Assembly: GCA_001910725.1 (NCBI GenBank)
Contig: MJGA01000092.1
Location: 1 to 38,415 of the forward strand
Reading direction: 5' to 3'
Source of the DNA: Phanerodontia chrysosporium
Lineage: Eukaryota; Basidiomycota; Agaricomycetes; Polyporales; Phanerochaetaceae
Length of the DNA: 38,415 bases
The number at the start of each line of letters is the position of its first letter. Positions within the stretch are counted from its first letter, which is position 1. This document shows, piece by piece, positions 21,105-30,332 of the stretch. The notes under the pieces were generated by a model. It did not search any database. It was not told the origin of the DNA and was given only the letters and a program-made list of their open reading frames with translations. The position numbers and the translations under genes are program-made.

Positions 21105-22727
21105 ATGCCCCGCGCAATCGGACCCACCTTCTTTAGAGCGAGTGATGCCCTGTATTGGGCATCCCGCGACATCAACAGGGTCATCGACCTGGTCCAGGCC
21201 GACGCTGCTGTCGGGGAGGGCCTCTTCTCGCGGCTCCGAAACTTCTACCGGCTCGTCGAGGACCTCCGCCACATCCACGCAGGTGTTCTCGAGGAGTTGC
21301 AACCCTTCCGGACCCGCGACGAGTGGTATGCGGCCTTGGGAGAGCCTGAACGCGAGGACCCGCCTGATCTTGAGGACAGCAATGAAGACGATGCGGCTAA
21401 CGATGGCGCTTTTAACGATAACGCGTTGGACGACGACGCACCCGGCGACGACGCGCAAGACGAGGGCCACCACCGTGCCGCGCCGGGTGGCGAGGTGGAC
21501 CGTGGCCGCCAAACGCCGAGTCCGCCGCCTGCACGCCCTCGCACACCGACCCCGCCCCCGGCATACCTCCCTAGTGAGTTATCCTACATGTCTTCCTTTA
21601 TCTGCAGCCGTGCTGACTTACCGTGTCTAGCCCTACCCTCCCTACGCCAGGTGCTGGGCTCTCTCCTCCCCGAGAGCAGCCGCCAAGCACTGCCCACCAA
21701 CATTGTTCTACGACCGACCATGTCAGCGGTATCCGCCGTTGGCCTCTTCGCGTTGAAGAACCCAAATCCGGATACAGCCGGACAAGGTACCGCCTTGTCT
21801 AGCGGCAACAACACTACCTCTCACGACCGCCCTTCGGCCCCTTTCCCCCGCCGCCCAACGAGCCTCACTGGGGCCTTCGGTCCTCAGGCAACGACGCAAG
21901 TAGAGCGGGAAGCACACACCGTGCCCGCCTCCTCGGCCGCCGAACCCAGCGAGGTGGCCCCGTCTTCGTTGTCCCACAAGGACAAAGACAAGGGTTGTGC
22001 CTGCGACGAAGATGAGCAGAAGGAAACTCGCGGCAAGGGCAAGGGCCGTGCCCGCGACGATGAAGTGAAGGAGGCGCGGGAAAGCCCAACGAAGGGCAAG
22101 GGCCGCGCCCGAGAGGACGACGACGACGACGGCGAGGGCGAGACCAGCCGCAAGCGGCTGAGGACCCTGTCTGGCTGCTCGCGGCAGGCGAACGGTGTCG
22201 CAACAAAGATGGAGGCCGTCGGGGAGACGCGGTACCCACCGTGCCTCCACCCCTGGCGCGACGTCTACCCCGACCGTCGCCCCATCGACCTCACGCGCCT
22301 CGGTCGCACGGCGGCGACCACGCGCAACGCCCGCCGTACGCCCTCCCCCGCACCGGCCGCACCAGTCGTGGCCGCTCCACCTCCCCCTCCGGCCGCTGCC
22401 CCCGCCGTTCCCGCGCCTCCGCCCAACTTCGTCTGGGTCGCGCCGCCGCCGGGAGCACCGGTGGCAGCTGGCTTGGAGCTGCTGCCGGTCGAGGACGTGG
22501 TCGTGGTGGTGCCTCCGCCGCCCTCTGGCCACATGCTGGCGCCGATGCTGGCACTGCCTGCGCCGCCGCCTCCGCCAACACCCGCACCAGCGCCCGCCGC
22601 CCCCGCTCCTGCCACGCAGACACCGGCGCAGGCAACGGCTCCTGCGGCTGGCCCTGCTCAGGGCCCTGTGGGAGCTGCTGAGCCTGCCAACGGTGAGAGG
22701 ATGCGCATCGACTTTATCACTGACTAG
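21105..22727 (+). CDS. proline/alanine-rich, low-complexity orphan protein
   Basis: One open frame of 540 codons, but 21574-21630 is a likely 57-nt intron: donor GTGAGT, branch-like GCTGAC, acceptor TCTAG. It is a multiple of three without stops, so both forms keep frame; the spliced product is 521 aa. I do not recognise a family. Residues 1-80 look helical and non-repetitive (DALYWASRDINRVIDLVQ, RLRNFYRLVEDLRHIH). Then come an acidic Asp-rich stretch, a Pro-rich linker, a second ordered-looking piece (LPSLRQVLGSLLPESSRQ), two KGKGRAR basic blocks separated by charged residues near 289-320, and RKRLR near 329, which together could serve as a nuclear signal. The last 120 residues are Pro/Ala-rich with runs of five prolines. 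Mostly disordered; a nuclear role is only an inference. It is flanked on both sides by direct copies of the F-box gene 3' end. Confidence 0.65.
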   Translation: MPRAIGPTFFRASDALYWASRDINRVIDLVQADAAVGEGLFSRLRNFYRLVEDLRHIHAGVLEELQPFRTRDEWYAALGEPEREDPPDLEDSNEDDAANDGAFNDNALDDDAPGDDAQDEGHHRAAPGGEVDRGRQTPSPPPARPRTPTPPPAYLPSELSYMSSFICSRADLPCLALPSLRQVLGSLLPESSRQALPTNIVLRPTMSAVSAVGLFALKNPNPDTAGQGTALSSGNNTTSHDRPSAPFPRRPTSLTGAFGPQATTQVEREAHTVPASSAAEPSEVAPSSLSHKDKDKGCACDEDEQKETRGKGKGRARDDEVKEARESPTKGKGRAREDDDDDGEGETSRKRLRTLSGCSRQANGVATKMEAVGETRYPPCLHPWRDVYPDRRPIDLTRLGRTAATTRNARRTPSPAPAAPVVAAPPPPPAAAPAVPAPPPNFVWVAPPPGAPVAAGLELLPVEDVVVVVPPPPSGHMLAPMLALPAPPPPPTPAPAPAAPAPATQTPAQATAPAAGPAQGPVGAAEPANGERMRIDFITD

Positions 22728-23381
22728 AATCCCTTTTTTCGTACCTATGCTTACGCACTTGTTTCTTCTTGTTCTCTAGCTGCGCTTGTTTTCTGTTGAA
22801 CATGTTTTCTTCGCCTTGGTAGCCCTTGTATTTTCTTGGACATTTCGTCGCCCTGGACCTTATATTCTCTTGTATTTTGTTGTCTTTTCTCGGGCTTCTG
22901 CTGGGCTTCGTGCTCTTGTACAGCTTATCGTGTTTCATGACTTGTATATTTGTGTTTGCATGTCTCGGAGTGCCTGGACGATGTACCATAGTCAGCGTCG
23001 GTTATCTATGCTTTGTGACGTACGTGGACGAGAGGGCTCGTGACGCAAGCGAGCGCGAGCTTGACGCACATGCTACCATGACCTGGCAGGCCTCGGCCAG
23101 GCGTGTCACGTTGGAAATACCTATGCAAGTCTGCGCTGAGTACTCGGAGCTCTTTGTACGGGTGGACGGCAGAGGAGAAAGAGAGAAGGAGGCGTGCATG
23201 AGGACGCAGTGCGGCAAAGACTTCCTGCCACGCGATAGCGTCCTGGCGTTAGCCATCCGTCGGGGCGCCCAAACGCTTGATCCGCCAATTCACATCCGCG
23301 GCGGACACCAAGGCTGCATCACGTCCTTGTCCCCGAGAGAGACGGTTCATTGTATAGAGGTACAACCGTCGGTCCGTGATG
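22728..23381. other. 3' flank of proline-rich gene
   Basis: T-rich directly after the stop (plus strand), as expected for a 3' UTR, then unassigned sequence up to the F-box 3' flank. A 186-codon frame at 22826-23386 has no domain and begins in the T-rich tract, so I do not call it. Confidence 0.4.
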
Positions 23382-23489
23382 ATTGACTGCAAAATCAAGA
23401 ACGACGACAGGTATTCGTCCAGGGGAGACTACGATAACTTACACGGATACAACATACAAACACGCCGACAACAAGGAAGGTTACTGCAG

Positions 23490-25355
23490 CTACCACGGGA
23501 AGAAGAAGAACGGTGGCTCGTCTTCGTCCGTGAAGTCGTCGTACGGCTCGTAATACGGGTCGTCGTAGTAATCCTCGTCATCATACTCGTCCTCGTCGAA
23601 CCAATCCTGGACACCGTCCCACTCGACGCTCGTCGCGTCCTTGCGCAGCTTGTCGACGTCCACGAGCGCGACGTTCACGCACTCGCGCAGCCGCAGCGCA
23701 AGCGGCACCTTCGACTTGCGGCGCACCGCGAGCATCTTCATGTACGCCGGGATGAGCCCCGGGTCGTCCTCGATGTCGTCGGCATCTGGCGGCGTCCGGC
23801 GCATGCGCACGCCAGAGAGCTGCAGCGTGCGCAGGCTCGGGAGCAGTGGTTGCATCTTCCGCCGCGGCTTTTTCGAGGAGGACTGCGCGTGCGCCGACTG
23901 CGACGCGCCGGGTATAGGAACGCGGCTTGCCAAAGCCTCGGGCAGTGCCGCCTCGCCATACCGGCCCACACCCAGCTCCTTCAACCCGACCATTCCTTCC
24001 CACGCGCGTATCCAGTCCTTCTTCGCCATTAGGTAGTCGCTCGACGCGATGTACATCGCCTGCACGTTCGCGACGGGCAATGCCGCAAGCAACGAGCTGA
24101 ATATTGATACAGTGGGGCAATGGGTATGTGTGAGGGATATAGCGAGCTTGGGCTGGGCCTTGGCAGGAGGAATGTTCATCGAGGGAGGGGGATCCAATAT
24201 GGACAACGGATACTCTTGTGTCCACGCTCGGAACGTCGATTCGCTGATACAAAGCGCGCGGATGGGAGGCATGACGACGTCGTGCTCGAGGTCTGAACGT
24301 AGCTTAGTGCTCAGCACGGGGCAGAGGTGTGAGATGTCGCTAGACCGGTAGTCCGTGCAATCCAGCTGAATGGCCACGTTGGCAGGAAAGACCAGATGTT
24401 GCAAAAGAAACGCGGAAGTCTTCGCTAGCGCTCCGAGAACTAGTGTCCGGAGCTGTGGTAGACGGATGGTGAGGTCGTCAACGAGCGGCGGCATGTCATC
24501 CGAAAGCGATGGCAAAACGCCCTTGAGCTCTAGCCGCTGGAGAGCAGGCATGTTCTCGAGCGCTCGCAGAACGCAATGCAGAGTGGTATTCTGGTAGTCG
24601 TGGAGAGGATCATTCGATCTGAACGTCAAGTGTGTAAGAGTCGACTTAAATATCGGATTGTGCCACGAGATTCGGGTGTCGATAAGCTCAAGGTGGCTCA
24701 ATTGTGGGAGATTGATCTTGTCGAACAGTATCTCTGAGCCAGAGATGGCAGGCATGAATGACGGACGTGTCGCGGTAACAGTGAGAGACTTCAGGAGTGG
24801 CGCATCGCTGCCGAGATCTAGTCGACTAGCGATGTTCTCTATGCTGCCCATCTTGAACACAAGGGACTCGATACGGAATAATTCTGCCATAGCAAGCTTC
24901 AAGGCATCGCTCGCCCCGTGCGCTGCCATAATTGTGAGGTGCAGTGGAGCGCGTTTGGACCGGGTGAGCATCTCCTGGGTCCACTCGAGCCTGTCCACAG
25001 TGAACTCGCTCCAAAGACGCGGCGAGCTGAGCGCGACTTCTCTCCAATGGTGGCAGACATGCGCGATCCTTATCCAACGTTTCGAGCGATGGTCCCGGCC
25101 ATACACGCTGCTGGACGGGTAATAGAGGCTCCCATGGCGGATGTCGGCGGCATAGTGCAGAAAGATCTCCGTGAGAAGCTCCGGGGGAAGGCAGAAGATG
25201 CGGACGAGCTTGTTGAGCTCGCGTGTCTTCAGGATGACTTGTGTCTTGTGCGCGTTGATCTCATCCTCGAGGGCCTTGCGTGCCTTCTCGATGGCGGTCA
25301 GTTCGCGCTCAGGGGTTTTCGGCCGCACAACGACCCTGTGCAGTCCCATCAGCAT
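23490..25355 (-). CDS. F-box-like protein with leucine-rich body and acidic tail
   Basis: Single exon, 621 aa. Residues about 14-48 are a heptad-like helix (ERELTAIEKARKALEDEIN and on), followed by the F-box-like core LPPELLTEIFLHY, then IAHVCHHWREVALSSPRLWSEF, the classic arrangement of agaricomycete F-box proteins. The F-box should bind Skp1 and place the protein in an SCF ubiquitin ligase. The rest shows irregular leucine-rich spacing (LLKSLTVTATRP, LSHLELIDTRI, ALQRLELKGVLPSL, LRTLVLGAL), the presumed substrate-binding face. The C-terminus is strongly acidic (DEDEYDDEDYYDD) and ends in a run of phenylalanines. Such genes form large, fast-evolving families. The target is unknown. Its last 157 codons were copied to 19693-20256. 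Start taken as the first ATG of the open frame; a second Met lies two codons in. Confidence 0.85.
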   Translation of the reverse strand: MLMGLHRVVVRPKTPERELTAIEKARKALEDEINAHKTQVILKTRELNKLVRIFCLPPELLTEIFLHYAADIRHGSLYYPSSSVYGRDHRSKRWIRIAHVCHHWREVALSSPRLWSEFTVDRLEWTQEMLTRSKRAPLHLTIMAAHGASDALKLAMAELFRIESLVFKMGSIENIASRLDLGSDAPLLKSLTVTATRPSFMPAISGSEILFDKINLPQLSHLELIDTRISWHNPIFKSTLTHLTFRSNDPLHDYQNTTLHCVLRALENMPALQRLELKGVLPSLSDDMPPLVDDLTIRLPQLRTLVLGALAKTSAFLLQHLVFPANVAIQLDCTDYRSSDISHLCPVLSTKLRSDLEHDVVMPPIRALCISESTFRAWTQEYPLSILDPPPSMNIPPAKAQPKLAISLTHTHCPTVSIFSSLLAALPVANVQAMYIASSDYLMAKKDWIRAWEGMVGLKELGVGRYGEAALPEALASRVPIPGASQSAHAQSSSKKPRRKMQPLLPSLRTLQLSGVRMRRTPPDADDIEDDPGLIPAYMKMLAVRRKSKVPLALRLRECVNVALVDVDKLRKDATSVEWDGVQDWFDEDEYDDEDYYDDPYYEPYDDFTDEDEPPFFFFPW

Positions 25356-25997
25356 ACAATGGATGCGATACTGAACGCGTACTCACGTGGCACTTCCCTC
25401 CACGGATGTCATGACGAGTGTACTCCCTGGTGGCCGGTAGTATCTGAGACGTGCTGCGCGCTCGCGCGAGTTGTGGGTGCAATTACGTAGCGACGAAGCG
25501 CGACAACGCGGTGGCTTGCTGGTCGGCGTGAGGTAGCAAGCGGAATTTCAGATCACAGAGATATGGGACCGATGCGGTCGTAAGGGGCAGATCCTGGCGA
25601 ACGCACGACGGCGGACCTGGGCAAGTCGAAGATGGTCGTCGCAGAGCAAGTGGGATGCAGAGCCAAGCGCCATGTCCCCACAAGAATTTACAGAATTTCC
25701 CCTGAATAATTATCCCACGTGGCCGGCGCGCCGAGACGCCCGGTCTCCGAAGGCTGCATGCAAGCTGCCGCTGCCCCGCCTTTGTCGTCGCCTAACATGT
25801 CTCAACGTAGTCCCATGTATGCCTTGAAGTGCTCGTTCGCTGTTAGCGAGGGGTTCTTCTACAACAAAGAACGGTCCGACGTCGACACCAGATGAACGCC
25901 ACGCGTTCGTGGCGCTCGTCGCTCAGTGCTCGTAAGCCGATGGATGCTACCGCCCAGTCCAAGAAAGAGTCGAAAGTCCATAGTTTATTGTACACAT
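25356..25997. other. F-box promoter region and OPT2 3' flank
   Basis: About 640 bp. Left side should hold the F-box promoter (minus strand), right side the 3' end of the second OPT. No TATA box, RNA gene or ORF of note seen. Confidence 0.4.
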
Positions 25998-28900
25998 CTA
26001 ATCCAAAGCCCCATTACCATTACAATAATCTACATTGCCCTTGGCAGGGTTACCTGCCCACGCTGGGAAGGGACGGCTTTTGCCCGACGCGCCGAACACG
26101 GCGAAGGAGAGCACAAATATCATGACTTGCGCGCCGCCGTCGAGCGCGCCGCCGAGGATGTAGTTGTACTTTTTGTACCACCCGGGGTGGTAGCGTCGCA
26201 GCCAGACTTGCGAGAGGATGCCGATGATGATCGTCATCAGGATTGGCGAGTTCGTGCCCGCGCTCATCCACTGCATGTATTGGTAGATAATCGGCAGGAG
26301 GACGTCATTCACGTTCAGAGGCCCAATCTTTGGCCAGCGCTGTGAACGTCTATGAGTATCTGCCTCGTCTTGTGAACAGCTCAAAGATAACTGACCTTGC
26401 CAATGAGCCATTGGATGATGGTCGGACCGATGCCTATCACCAGACCCATGGGGATAATGAAGTACGGACCACTCGGCGAGTAAAGTTGCTTCGCCATAGA
26501 CCACGTTACCGCAGCGCTGTTCAAGCTTTGCACATACTGGCCGGACTGCACATGGCCGATCAGATGCGGTCCCGCGCCGAAATCACAGGCGGACTCACCC
26601 AAACTTGTGTGCCTATCGGATCGAGGAGTACGTCCCTTTGGGAATCGACAATGGATACCATCACAGCTGAAATTCCATCAATCCCAGCTCCACGACTCAT
26701 AAGAGACGAACTACGCACCATAGTTGACGATCGCTCCGAGGATCGTGCCCCAGACTTGAGTCAGGAACATGACGCGTGGCGGGATCTTGAGGTACTGGCC
26801 CATCTTCAGGTCTCCTGCGAGGCCGATGGACGTCGATACGACATCGTGGCTCCACATGGAGAACTAATATAGCGTCAGCACTCGTATTGTACGCAGAAAT
26901 AATAAAGTAACGCACGTAGAGGTTTGCGACCGGCTTGCCTGGGTTCACTGCGCCAGCGACCATCTTCATGAGCTGGTTCGTCGCGATACCATTACCCATG
27001 CGCGCATAGAGGAGTGTGCTGAATGGTGTAATGACGCCTGAAATTGAATGAGCGTCTGGACACGCACGTCGGATGCCTCTACGCACCTCCGAGCAGCAGG
27101 GCGACTATGTAGCCGTACCAAGGGAGCGTTGTCTCACCCTTGAACACCACGATCAACCCTGCCTTCTATCAGCTTCAGCAATCAGATAAATGCAGCAGAG
27201 AGCGTACCAGCGAAGAACGACAGCACGAGCAGCGCGGCATACCAGTACCACGGCGCCTCGTCATACTTCTGCATAGCCTGTGCGAACCCCGACGTGAGAT
27301 ACACGCACGACAAAAAAGAGCGATGCAAGACACACCTGCCAGTGGCGGTCCGGCTGCGTCCCTGTACGCGCCTGCTTGAACGACTCGACGATGTACGGGC
27401 CCCAGAAAAGGATGCAGTGTGCGATCAGACCGCCGATTGCGAGGTTCGCGCAGAGGTTCGACCACGCATTGGAGCCTATGCAGTGTCAGCGTGTGTGTGG
27501 TGGCACCAGACGGCAGGAAGAACGGACCTGTGAGAGCGGGCAGTCCAACCTCGTCGAGAGCAGTCTGGTTGAGTGTGAAGGTGCTGCCGAAGACGACAGA
27601 CTGCGGGTAGCGCGTGCCGTTTTGCGCGAAGAGCGACGTAGACAGCATAGGGAACGAGAGGGACTGGACACATAACATGCCATGAGTGATGTAGGAGGCA
27701 AGGTAACTTTGGTTTACTCACGTTCCAGGTGTTAGAATAGTAGATGCCCATGATCGCGACGTAGCAAATGGCGATGCCAAACCAAGAGTTCGCTAGATAC
27801 AGGGCAACGATGTTAGAAATTGCGCCTGCACATCCATGGTGCGTGCAACAGACCTTGCTGGACAAGCGGGTAACTCATAGTCCTATGGAGAACATGTTAG
27901 CGCAGCACACGAGATCGAGATCACTAGACATACGTCGAAGTAATGTATTGCCAATCAAAACCAAACGACAAGAAGCCGAGGCCCTCGTTACCATCTGTGC
28001 CGCCAAATAGGTTGGTGATGACGTCCTGAACCTTCGAAGGAGCTTTTTGCGTCGCGAGACACACGATGTTGACGCCGTTCAAGAGTGGAAAGATGTACGA
28101 GGGGAAAATCTCGTAGCAGAACATGCTGGTGAAAGCAGTCCAGAAGAGCTTCACACGCTTCTTGTTGCCTTTCGTATCAAAGTGCAGTGCTGCGCAAAGC
28201 GTGGGTGTGAGCGTGCCACTAGCAAATCGCTTAGTCACCAACCTTGGAAGATGGACACCGTCGGCAAGTTCTGCGAGGTCATTGAGCTAGATGTATATGC
28301 GACTAGAAACGCAGACGCTTACCGCCCAATACACCATCTCGCTTGGGTACACGGTCAGAGGGCGGAGGAGCCCTACGATACCGTAGCCAAAGCATGCAGT
28401 CGAGAATGTCGCTAGCACGGCAGTAGTAGCATGAACGTTGGTGTCGTAGTACAGCTGCAGACAATTCCATTCAGAGTTATCCATAACACTGAAAACGCAG
28501 CAAGGCTCACCCTTTGCACGGCAAAGTTATTCACGGCACTGCTTCCATACGCAGCGGTAGATGCGACCAGGGATGCGATGACATGCTGAATCCTCGTTAG
28601 CTTCTGGACAATAGCTCACGGGAGAAGCCATACCTCCTTCAGCCTAAACTCGCCAGGGTTGATGAATTCTAGCACGGGAGCTAGCCGAGCGAAGCGAGTA
28701 TTCTCAACCCATGCCGCCCTAGGCAGGAAAGTCGCCCACAGGTTTCCGATCGAGTATATCAGGAGAAGGAGAAAGACGGTAGACACGGTCACTTGGAGCG
28801 GCTTGAAGATGTAGATCTACAGGAAGACATCAGCCTCGGAGCCCAGAAGACAAGAAGGCGACGCACCTGACACATCGCCGCACCCAAGCCCGCAAACAGC

Positions 28901-29199
28901 GTGCCGAGAAAGATAGAGCGGAAAGTCAGCGACGGGTCACCGTCGTCCCGCACGTCGAACAGGAAGTTCGAGACATCCTCGCCGTTGCGGATGACCGGCT
29001 CGCCGTTCACGAGGAGCGCACCCTCGCGGTACGAGAGGTCCTCGACGGACGAGCCGTCCTTGCCGTACGAGTCCGTCTCAGCCTTGTGCGCGACGGTGTC
29101 GACGACGTCGCCGTCATGCTCGCGGACGGCCTTCTTCTCGTCGATGGCATCCGGATCGCGGAGGACGGGCAGCTCGGCGAGGGCGTTGGGGCCGGACAT
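25998..29199 (-). CDS. OPT-family oligopeptide transporter 2
   Basis: Seventeen minus-strand exons: 29199-28867, 28816-28634, 28585-28511, 28454-28323, 28270-28243, 28189-27934, 27882-27854, 27792-27722, 27663-27528, 27475-27336, 27277-27208, 27158-27087, 27037-26916, 26863-26719, 26666-26599, 26545-26396, 26339-25998; 2352 nt, 783 aa. Same function prediction as OPT 1: plasma-membrane peptide/proton symport. It has the same marks (LLVNGEPVIRNGEDVSN, ARMGNGIATNQLMKM, NPGKPVANLY, LKIPPR, ILGGALDGG). Compared with OPT 1 it lacks the intron between exons 4 and 5 and has one extra intron in the segment equal to OPT 1 exon 13; apart from exon 1, coding lengths between the shared splice sites are identical. 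The protein sequence has clearly diverged, so the duplication is not recent. The two OPT genes point towards each other across 12.6 kb. Confidence 0.92.
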
Positions 29200-30317
29200 G
29201 GGTGGAGGGCCAAAGCAGCGTGCGTTCCGAGGCTCACCTCCCACGCAGCGCACGCGGCCATCTTAAAGCCTGCCCAGCACAGCAGAGAAAAGCTGGCCCG
29301 TGGCGTGAGCGCGACATGGCAGAATATTCTGGTGCAATTGTCCTGCCCGAGCGCGGGACGGTACCGAGCCCGGCAGATGGGCCTCGGAGTGTTCGAGGAC
29401 ATGTCGAAGTCCCGTGCAGCTATGGCGAATGCTTGCGCAAGGCGGCGAGAAAGGGCAGGGAGCGCATGGACGTGGTGCTTGAATGGCTCTCCCCGTGCAT
29501 GATCGGGCAAGCATTGGGCACGGATCAGACATTGTCGACCCGGAACTTGGTGATGGCAGCGTCCGAGACGCAGAGCTGGGCCGGTACGTGGGTTCTGAGG
29601 ATCGCGCCATCGACGCGAATGCTGCATCTTAGTCGTCCTCGGTGCCTGCCTTACGAACGTTCCACATGGTCCATCTGTTGCAGACAGCTTCCCCTTTGTC
29701 ACCACGGATTGTCGTCAGACTTTCTCGGACCATCAGCATTTTCTTCTTGGGTCCCTGTATCAAAAAGAGGCTCAGCAAGCCTCCAACCTCCCCTGACAAG
29801 GTCGACACTCACCTCGACATGGCAGTACGATGCAAGGGCCGGCGCTTGAGCGCCACGAGGTCGCCATGGACGTCCGATCACTGCGTTCAAGCAAATGGAC
29901 CTCTTCAAACTTCATAAAACAGGGTCTATTTGTTGCCACTCGGATCGAAAGCATACATTCGCCGCAGTAGCACACCGCAGGAAGGGAAAAGCACTGCGGA
30001 CAGGTGAGTATGTATTGAGCGACGGGGTGGACGTACAATTACTACGGGGGAATCAATTACAGAGGCCGCAAACATATAACAGAGACCTCTAAGTGGGCTA
30101 TGTACGCGAACGGGATATAGAAAAAAGTCTCTGAGCGATGATGAGGGGGAGTGCAATGGAGGGGAGCTGCATGTGCGGTGGATGGTATATGATACACGGA
30201 GTACGATGCGAAGAATCCAAAGCAGAGCAAGAAGACAAAGCGTTTATGATACGGGTGGGGGATGAGGAATAAGAATAGCACAGGGGTGGGGGAGAGGGGG
30301 GAAATGGGAAAAACGGT
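29200..30317. other. intergenic region: OPT2 promoter and kinase 3' flank
   Basis: About 1.1 kb. A CTTTAAGA motif on the minus strand near 29262-29270 may act as a core promoter for OPT2. The stretch from 30060 to 30317 is AT-richer and probably contains the kinase 3' UTR. A 215-codon plus-strand frame (29202-29849) has no domain support. Confidence 0.4.
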
Positions 30318-30332
30318 CTATTGCACGAGACA
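30318..30332 (-). other. C-terminal CaaX box codons (CLVQ, stop) of the kinase
   Basis: The kinase frame ends GDKGGCLVQ followed by TAG. Cys-aliphatic-aliphatic-Gln fits a farnesylation signal. It depends only on the last exon's frame, which is open for 170 codons. Confidence 0.6.

Noticed and set aside
21723..22532. Minus-strand 269-codon frame inside the proline-rich gene
   Set aside because: Antisense to a TATA-driven gene with a good intron; Arg/Gly-rich composition is what GC-rich antisense DNA gives.
29202..29849. 215-codon plus-strand frame upstream of OPT2
   Set aside because: No recognisable motif, no intron logic, and it occupies the probable OPT2 promoter.
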